Positions 5,103-9,679 of a stretch of 9,679 nt of DNA are shown in pieces. The stretch's first letter is position 1. Each line of letters starts with the position of its first letter. A program made the translations under genes and the position numbers. The notes under the pieces are model-generated. The model was given only the letters and a program-made list of their open reading frames with translations, made no database searches and had not been told where the DNA came from. This stretch comes from Candidatus Wirthbacteria bacterium CG2_30_54_11 (GTDB lineage: Bacteria > Patescibacteriota > CG2-30-54-11), in NCBI GenBank assembly GCA_001873755.1, contig MNZT01000108.1, positions 1 through 9,679 on the forward strand. The letters are read 5' to 3'.

Positions 5103-5540
5103 ATGCCCCTCGCCGCCGAGCTCAAATCCCGTGGTTTACCTATCACCCGCAGCCGCAGAGCCATCGCAGAATTCCTGGATGCCAGCACTGCGGCTCTTTC
5201 GGCTATAGAGATCATCGACCACCTGCACAGTCAGGGCATCACGGTGAACAAGACCACGGTGTACCGGGAACTGGATATTCTCGAAAGAGAGCATCTCGTC
5301 GTGGAACTCGACATGGGCGACGGGCTGAAGAGGTACGAGCTGAGCCCCCGGCAGCACCATCACCACCTGTTCTGTGCCTCCTGCAAAAAGGTCGTCTGCC
5401 TGCCGGTGGAGCAGGATCTCGGCGAAGTCGAGAAACAATTGGAAAACCAGACGAACTTCAAGATCTCCGGCCACGACCTGAAATTCTTCGGCACCTGTTC
5501 GGACTGTCTATCCATAACGGGCAGGGATCAGGATGAATAA
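5103..5540 (+). CDS. zur: Fur-family metalloregulator, probably Zur
   Basis: A Fur-type repressor that binds DNA as a dimer when loaded with metal. The 145-residue product has a winged-helix domain, including LPITRSRRAIAEFL (12-25) and NKTTVYRELDILE (49-61) as the recognition region. The metal and dimerisation domain follows, with RYELSPRQHHHHLFCASC (77-94). Paired CxxC motifs at Cys91/Cys94 and Cys132/Cys135 form the structural zinc site. The ATG at 5103 is preferred over the TTG at 5091, which lies inside the operator candidate. No clear Shine-Dalgarno sequence precedes it. Being first in an operon with a zinc-type transporter suggests Zur, although Fur-family metal identity cannot be read from sequence. 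Its stop overlaps the start of znuA by 8 bp. Confidence 0.92.
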   Translation: MPLAAELKSRGLPITRSRRAIAEFLDASTAALSAIEIIDHLHSQGITVNKTTVYRELDILEREHLVVELDMGDGLKRYELSPRQHHHHLFCASCKKVVCLPVEQDLGEVEKQLENQTNFKISGHDLKFFGTCSDCLSITGRDQDE

Positions 5541-6477
5541 ACGGATGATCTTCGTCTGCCTGTCGCTCATATTCCTGAGTGCCGTCACCTGGTGGGCTCT
5601 CGGCACCGGCAACCTGAAAAACAAGAACGGTTCAGGACGCGTACAGGTGATCGCAACTCTCTTCCCGCTCTATGACTTCGCCCGCACTATCGGCGGGAAC
5701 AACGCAGAGGTGACACTTCTCCTGCCCCCGGGAACCGAGGCGCATGCCTATGAACCCAAGCCAGGCGATATCCAGAAGATCAGCCAGGCCGATGTCTTCA
5801 TCTATACCGGACCGCTGATGGAACCCTGGGTCGCAGATATCCTGGAAAGCATCTACAACCCTGACCTCACCATCGTCAACGCCAGCGAAGGAATCGAGCT
5901 GATCTCCTCGGTGACCAAGGGAACGGACACAACAGAAGGAACTCTCGACCCGCACATCTGGCTCGATTTTACCAACGATCTCATCATCGTCGACCACATT
6001 ACTGAAGCGATGTCCAACCGTGATTCCGCTCAAAAGGAAGCATTCGCGGCATCAGCTGCAAAGCTCAAGGATGACCTGCGTCAGCTCGACCAGGACTTCA
6101 CATCTACACTCTCCACCTGCCAAAGCAGAACTGTCGTCTACGGCGGCCACTTCGCGCTGGGATATCTGACGAAGCGGTATGACCTGACCTATCTGGCCGC
6201 CCAAGGCCTTTCGCCCGACTCCGAACCTTCGGCAAGCGACCTCACGGCTCTGGTCGATGACATCAGGACCCGCGGAGTGAAGACGGTTTTCTACGAAGAA
6301 CTTTCCAGTCCCCGCATTGCGGAGACAATAGCCAATGAAACCAGCGCCAGCCTGCTGGAACTCAGCGCCGCGCACAATATCAGCAAACGGGATCTCGATT
6401 CCGGCGTGACATTCATCTCCATCATGCGATCAGACCTCGACCATTTACGCCAGGGACTCCAGTGCCAGACACTCTAG
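5533..6477 (+). CDS. znuA: zinc ABC transporter substrate-binding protein ZnuA
   Basis: A cluster A-I (TroA/ZnuA) binding protein that captures metal outside the membrane and passes it to ZnuB. The 314-residue product starts with a hydrophobic segment (residues 5-23) after MNKR, acting as an uncleaved anchor or signal peptide with no lipobox cysteine. Three expected ligands are visible: His71 in TEAHAYEP, His141 in DPHIWLD and His206 in GGHFALGYL. A third histidine, where Mn-binding proteins have glutamate, favours zinc. The His-rich loop of many ZnuA proteins is absent. Cys196 and Cys311 could form a disulfide like the one in E. coli ZnuA. AGGGA (5523-5527) precedes the ATG, which overlaps the end of zur, implying translational coupling. 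Confidence 0.93.
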   Translation: MNKRMIFVCLSLIFLSAVTWWALGTGNLKNKNGSGRVQVIATLFPLYDFARTIGGNNAEVTLLLPPGTEAHAYEPKPGDIQKISQADVFIYTGPLMEPWVADILESIYNPDLTIVNASEGIELISSVTKGTDTTEGTLDPHIWLDFTNDLIIVDHITEAMSNRDSAQKEAFAASAAKLKDDLRQLDQDFTSTLSTCQSRTVVYGGHFALGYLTKRYDLTYLAAQGLSPDSEPSASDLTALVDDIRTRGVKTVFYEELSSPRIAETIANETSASLLELSAAHNISKRDLDSGVTFISIMRSDLDHLRQGLQCQTL

Positions 6478-7235
6478 TTCGGTTCGACAAAGTCAGTTCG
6501 TCCTATGGCCACACCAGAGCTCTCACAGACATCAGTCTCGAGATCAAACGGGGCGACTATGTCGTCATCGCCGGTCCCAACGGCTCCGGCAAATCCACCC
6601 TGATCCGGGCGCTGCTGGGCATTGTCCCGGTCAGCGGAACGATCGAGCTTTTTGGCAGGGCAATCGCCGGATTCCACCAGTTCGACCGTATCGGCTATGT
6701 CCCGCAGAAGATCTATTCCTTCAACCCGCTCTTCCCTGCCTCGGTCGAAGAGATCGTCCAGTTGGGACTGCTGCCGCATAAACACTTTCCAAAATTTTTT
6801 ACAGCAAAAGACAAAAAGGCCGTGACCGAGGTGCTCGACGAACTGGGTATCGAGGACCTCAGACACCGTTCGATCCAGGAGCTCTCCGGCGGTCAGCAAC
6901 AAAAGGTGTTCATCGCCCGCGCCCTGGTCTCTACGCCTGACCTGCTCATATTGGACGAACCGTTCAACTCTCTCGACTCGCTGGTCCGGGAAAAACTGAC
7001 CGTATTCCTCCGACATCTGAATCGGGAACACGGCATCACTATCCTGCTCGTGACCCATGATCTCGACGATCTGGGGGAACAGGCGCCAGAACTTCTGTAT
7101 CTGGAGAACAAGATCGTCTTCTACGGCAGATGGGGAGCCTTCTGCGATTTCAAAAGTGATGCCGACAGCCACTCAGGCGAATACTTCCACCAGGCGCTCT
7201 GCAAACGGTACCCGGGGAAAGGAGAGCAGAAATGA
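6462..7235 (+). CDS. znuC: zinc ABC transporter ATP-binding protein ZnuC
   Basis: The ATPase that powers zinc import through ZnuB. The 257-residue product has Walker A GPNGSGKS (38-45), the Q-loop VPQK with Gln82, signature LSGGQ (141-145), Walker B LLILDE (161-166) and the H-loop VTHD with His199. All residues needed for ATP hydrolysis are present. Translation starts with GTG at 6462 behind AGGGA (6452-6456), overlapping the last 16 bases of znuA. The HKHFPKFF segment (106-113) is typical of variable helical-domain sequence in this subfamily. The C-terminal tail after residue 215 is variable and carries no further domain. Confidence 0.94.
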   Translation: MPDTLVRFDKVSSSYGHTRALTDISLEIKRGDYVVIAGPNGSGKSTLIRALLGIVPVSGTIELFGRAIAGFHQFDRIGYVPQKIYSFNPLFPASVEEIVQLGLLPHKHFPKFFTAKDKKAVTEVLDELGIEDLRHRSIQELSGGQQQKVFIARALVSTPDLLILDEPFNSLDSLVREKLTVFLRHLNREHGITILLVTHDLDDLGEQAPELLYLENKIVFYGRWGAFCDFKSDADSHSGEYFHQALCKRYPGKGEQK

Positions 7236-8050
7236 ACAGCATCCTCTCTCTCTGGCAGTACTCATTCATCCAGCGGGCCGTCATCACCGGCTCGTTCGTC
7301 GGCATGCTGTGCGCGGTACTGGGGCTCTTCCTGGTCCTGCGCAAATTCAGCCTGATCGGCGACGGACTCGCGCATACCAGCTTTGCCGGTGTTGCCCTCG
7401 GTCTGTTCCTGGGCATCTTTCCACTGTATGCCGCGCTCCCGGTCGCCGTCATAGGCTCACTCATCATCCTGCTGCTGTCGAACAAAGCCCGGATCTATGG
7501 CGACACCGCCATCGGGATCGTCTCAGCCGTCGGTATCTCTAGTGCCGTCATGCTCGCAAGCCTGTCGAAGGGTTTCAATGTCGACCTCATGAGCTACCTC
7601 TTCGGCAATATCCTAGCCGTGCGCTCATCTGAAATGTGGGCGTCGATCGTCCTGGCTGTTCTGTCGCTCGCCGGTCTCACGCTTCTGTACCACGACCTGT
7701 TCGCTCTCACCTTTGACGAGACGTATGCTAAAAGCCTGGGCATCAAAACCGCGCAGCTGAACACTCTGTTCTTCATCCTGACCGCCATCGTGGTGGTACT
7801 CGCCATCCAGGTGGTCGGCATCATGCTCGTCTCCGCTCTGCTCATCCTGCCCGCCACCACGGCCCTTCAACTGGCCAGGGGATTCAGACAGGCTATCCTG
7901 ATCTCGATCTCCGTCTCCGTCTTCTCCATTATCTTCGGCATTATGATCTCTTTTGCCCGAGACCTGCCGACAGGTGCGACTATCGTACTATTAAACTTCG
8001 CCCTGTTCTCTATCGCCTGGCTTTCAAGGACGCTGGCCAGGGACCGTTGA
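7232..8050 (+). CDS. znuB: zinc ABC transporter permease ZnuB
   Basis: An ABC-3 family membrane permease that forms the channel for ZnuA-delivered metal. The 272-residue product is almost entirely hydrophobic, with about eight membrane segments. It has the family motifs GDGLAHTSFAGVALG (residues 43-57), DETYAKSLGI, which contacts the ATPase, GIMLVSALLILPATTA, and DLPTGATIVL near the C-terminus. Its ATG overlaps the znuC stop (ATGA), and AAAGGAG (7218-7224) lies 7 nt upstream. It is the last gene of the operon. No intrinsic terminator with a T run was found between it and the exporter genes at 8107, so read-through is possible. Confidence 0.94.
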   Translation: MNSILSLWQYSFIQRAVITGSFVGMLCAVLGLFLVLRKFSLIGDGLAHTSFAGVALGLFLGIFPLYAALPVAVIGSLIILLLSNKARIYGDTAIGIVSAVGISSAVMLASLSKGFNVDLMSYLFGNILAVRSSEMWASIVLAVLSLAGLTLLYHDLFALTFDETYAKSLGIKTAQLNTLFFILTAIVVVLAIQVVGIMLVSALLILPATTALQLARGFRQAILISISVSVFSIIFGIMISFARDLPTGATIVLLNFALFSIAWLSRTLARDR

Positions 8051-8106
8051 CCCTGTCTTGCTTCCACTGAGTCTGATGTGAGATTATCAGATGCGTCGGT
8101 ACTAAG

Positions 8107-8200
8107 AAGGAGCAGTTTTATGCCCTAATCCATCATTTCTGTCCGGAATTTTTCCAAAAACTTTGGTCCCGTCGAGGTCATCTCCGACCTCAGTTTCGAG
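8107..8200 (+). other. disrupted 5' end of the exporter ATPase gene (ATG CCC TAA)
   Basis: A near-perfect AAGGAG (8107-8112) lies 7 nt before ATG at 8120. That ATG is in frame with the ATPase below, but its third codon is TAA (8126-8128). After the stop, the same frame reads SIISVRNFSKNFGPVEVISD, the normal N-terminal strand and A-loop of an ABC ATPase. The ancestral start was therefore almost certainly 8120. No ATG, GTG or TTG occurs in frame between 8129 and 8200. The sequence may reflect a point mutation, a sequencing error, or a two-codon minigene ahead of a non-standard start. Confidence 0.7.
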
Positions 8201-9019
8201 GTGGAGAAAGGCGAGATATTTGCCTTCCTCGGACCCAACGGCTCCGGCAAGACCACGACCCTCCGGACACTCCTCAATATCTATAAACCGACCAAAGGTG
8301 AGCTGCTCATCAACGGCCGACAGTTCAGCCAGGAGCAGGCCGGCATCCTCGGGTATCTGCCGGAGGAGCGCGGACTGTATGTCACCAGCAAAACTCTGGA
8401 GATGATGATCTATTTCGGCCAGTTGAAGGGGCTCAGCGCTGCTGCCGCCAAACAGTTTTCTCTGGAGTATCTGAAACGGGTGGACCTCGCGGACAAGGCT
8501 GATGTCGTCATCAGCAAGCTGTCGTCAGGCCAGCAGCAAAAGGTCCAACTCGGCATCACGATCATCAACAACCCGCAGCTCCTCATCCTCGACGAGCCGA
8601 CCAAAGGGCTGGACCCGCTCAACCGGGAGCTGCTCATGGACATCCTGCTGGATCTGAACCGTCAGGGCACGACTATCATATTCAGCACCCACCAGATGAA
8701 CGAGGCCGAAAAAATCGCTCACCGCCTCCTCATGATCAAAGATGGCAAACGAGCGCTTTATGGCAAAATTGACGAGGTAAAGCGAAGCTTTGGCACCAAT
8801 ATTATTCACCTGGGGTACTCAGGTGCGCTCAAAGAAGATCCCGGTGTCTTCACCGCCGACATCCAGCCCAACAGTGCCGAGATCACCCCGGCCAAAGGTG
8901 TCTCGCCGAATGATGTCCTGCAGCATCTCCTGAAGCAGGGCATCGAGATCACCAGATTTACTGTCGCTTCCCCCTCACTCGATGAAATATTCATCCAGGT
9001 ATCGAAAGGCGCGAAATGA
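8201..9019 (+). CDS. ABC exporter ATP-binding protein, NatA/YhaQ-like (5' end interrupted)
   Basis: An ABC-2 type exporter ATPase. From the first usable start (GTG 8201) it has 272 residues. Walker A is GPNGSGKT (11-18), GYLPEERGLY (51-60) stands at the Q-loop as in the NatA/YhaQ subfamily, the signature is LSSGQ (107-111), Walker B is LLILDE (127-132) and the H-loop is His164. A DUF4162-like domain fills about residues 195-270, ending SLDEIFIQVSKG. Starting at 8201 removes the first strand and the aromatic A-loop residue that stacks on adenine, encoded upstream at 8129-8200, so such a product would probably bind ATP poorly. GTG 8201 has no evident ribosome binding site. The end overlaps the permease start (ATGA). 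Confidence 0.88.
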   Translation: MEKGEIFAFLGPNGSGKTTTLRTLLNIYKPTKGELLINGRQFSQEQAGILGYLPEERGLYVTSKTLEMMIYFGQLKGLSAAAAKQFSLEYLKRVDLADKADVVISKLSSGQQQKVQLGITIINNPQLLILDEPTKGLDPLNRELLMDILLDLNRQGTTIIFSTHQMNEAEKIAHRLLMIKDGKRALYGKIDEVKRSFGTNIIHLGYSGALKEDPGVFTADIQPNSAEITPAKGVSPNDVLQHLLKQGIEITRFTVASPSLDEIFIQVSKGAK

Positions 9020-9519
9020 ACAAGATCTCCCTCGTCGCCTCCCGTGAATATCTCAAAGTCGTCCGCAAACCGACGTTCTGGCTGGCGACCCTGTTCTTCC
9101 CGGTATTCCTCATCGTGGTCAGCCTGATCTCGGGCCTGAGCGCCCAGGAGGCAGAAAAAACGATCAAGGCAGAAGCGGAAGCTTCCAAACTCATCTACAT
9201 CGTCGATCCCAGCGGCATCATCGGCCAGCAATACCGCCATGATCCCTTCACGGTCATCTCAGAGGCAGAACCCGGCATCGTCGAAGTCAAGGCAGGCACT
9301 GCCGATGCCGTCTTCGTCTATCCTGCCGACATCCTCACCGGCCGGCGCATCGAGGTCTATGCCAAAAGCAAAGGGCTGCTCAGCGATACCGGCTATCCGA
9401 CCCTGGCCACGAACATCCTCAAACAGAGCATACTCAACGGGCTGGGTGACCCGCAGAAGATCGACGCCTACAGTGCAGGCTATCAGACCTCCTCCACCAT
9501 GTACAAGAACGCGAATTAG
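9016..9519 (+). CDS. ABC-2 exporter permease, NatB/YhaP-like, truncated
   Basis: The partner permease of the preceding ATPase, coupled to it by an ATGA overlap. It opens with MNKISLVASREYLKVVRKP, then one membrane segment (about residues 20-42, FWLATLFFPVFLIVVSLISG), then a soluble domain expected outside the membrane. The family usually runs to about 400 residues, with several more membrane segments in the C-terminal half. This frame stops at 167 residues (TAG 9517-9519) and lacks them all. The sequence after the stop looks like an insertion-sequence end, so the gene is most likely cut by transposition and the exporter non-functional. The remaining half might continue beyond the window. Confidence 0.82.
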   Translation: MNKISLVASREYLKVVRKPTFWLATLFFPVFLIVVSLISGLSAQEAEKTIKAEAEASKLIYIVDPSGIIGQQYRHDPFTVISEAEPGIVEVKAGTADAVFVYPADILTGRRIEVYAKSKGLLSDTGYPTLATNILKQSILNGLGDPQKIDAYSAGYQTSSTMYKNAN

Positions 9520-9529
9520 ATCACGAAAT

Positions 9530-9575
9530 ATCTTACCGAAGGAGGTAACGTTAGCTCATTCATAATCTTACCGAA
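9530..9575 (+). repeat. direct repeat ATCTTACCGAA x2 near the IS end
   Basis: The 11-mer ATCTTACCGAA occurs at 9530-9540 and 9565-9575, offset by 35 bp. The next nine bases agree only partly (GGAGGTAAC and AGGTGGGAC). Tandem subterminal repeats like these often serve as transposase-binding sites at IS ends. No complementary copy was noticed at the left edge of the window. Confidence 0.6.
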
Positions 9576-9618
9576 AGGTGGGACAATCTCTTGATTTACA
9601 ATCAGGAGGGCCCAGAAC

Positions 9619-9679
9619 ATGATGAGCTTCAAAAGTAAACGAGAATACATCAAGGAGATCAGGGATAAATATAAACGAT
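9619..9679 (+). CDS. transposase N-terminus (partial, runs off window)
   Basis: AGGAGG (9604-9609) lies 9 nt before ATG ATG at 9619. The 20 visible residues begin MMSFKSKREYIKEIRDKY and are basic and helical. They resemble the N-terminus of DDE/rve-type IS transposases that start with KREYIxxIRxRY followed by a KKEKxxILDEF helix. The catalytic core lies beyond the window, so the family is a guess from this short stretch and the truncated gene next to it. Confidence 0.58.
   Translation, partial: MMSFKSKREYIKEIRDKYKR

Larger units (their letters stand above)
9520..9679 (+). mobile_element. left end of an insertion sequence (partial)
   Basis: From about 9510-9525 the sequence no longer resembles the permease. 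It contains two direct repeats, a strong ribosome binding site and the first codons of a probable transposase, then runs off the window. The exact left border is not certain. No terminal inverted repeat can be confirmed because the right end is outside. The left boundary given is the base after the permease stop codon. Confidence 0.55.

Noticed and set aside
8058..8091. Possible promoter (TTGCTT, 18 bp, GATTAT) and a 6-bp hairpin (8072-8077 with 8086-8091) before the exporter genes
   Set aside because: Both hexamers match poorly, and the hairpin is short with no T run. I do not call a promoter or terminator here.
8120..8128. Reading TAA at 8126 as a sense codon (recoding)
   Set aside because: TAA is used as an ordinary stop elsewhere in the window, for example at the natural ends of hypB and fni, so a genetic-code change is not supported.
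9239..9565. Plus-strand 108-residue frame overlapping the permease end
   Set aside because: It is Arg/Ser/Pro-rich out-of-frame sequence of the permease gene and continues neither the permease nor the transposase.

Overview
The window looks like a bacterial chromosome segment of moderate GC content. It carries metal-homeostasis and housekeeping genes with many short hairpin repeats in the gaps. HypB points to nickel-dependent hydrogenase maturation and so probably to an anaerobe. The type 2 isopentenyl-diphosphate isomerase, the DUF4342 protein and the abundance of short palindromic repeats would suit a Dehalococcoidia-like (Chloroflexota) genome. That placement is an impression from gene content and has not been tested.

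Layout. 1-394: a possible C-terminal tail of an upstream gene, a stretch able to fold into several hairpins, a terminator, and a well-formed sigma70-type promoter. 395-1108: hypB. 1109-1233: a perfect 24-bp inverted repeat. 1234-1731 (minus): pncC/CinA-C amidase. 1834-2184 (plus): a histone-H1-like Lys/Ala tail joined to a DUF4342 domain, transcribed away from pncC. 2197-3195 (minus): fni. 3196-3659: a gap with three hairpin repeats around a tRNA-Arg(TCT) that encodes its own CCA. 3660-4945: an ATP-grasp gene split by a frameshift at an A7 run. 4996-5026: terminator. 5043-8050: a zinc-uptake operon, zur-znuA-znuC-znuB, with a TTGACA-17-TATATT promoter and a palindromic operator candidate. 8107-9519: a NatAB/YhaQP-like ABC exporter that appears broken twice. 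9520-9679: the left end of an insertion sequence with the start of its transposase.

How the genes work together. The best-supported unit is the operon 5103-8050. A Fur-family repressor overlaps the gene for the periplasmic metal-binding protein, which overlaps the ATPase gene, which overlaps the permease gene. The three conserved histidines of the binding protein favour Zn(II). The exporter pair downstream shows two lesions: the ATPase has an ochre codon at position 3 behind an excellent ribosome binding site, and the permease stops at 167 residues next to a probable IS. HypB, PncC and Fni serve nickel insertion, NAD salvage and isoprenoid synthesis and show no operon link to each other.

The observations most worth checking are the nonsense codon at 8126, the A7 frameshift at 4516-4522 (error, mutation or programmed -1 shift), the Gln-to-Leu change in the conserved HLNxxQE motif of Fni, and a MITE-like repeat flanked by a 7-bp direct repeat beside the tRNA. 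I did not find a convincing wholly new system.
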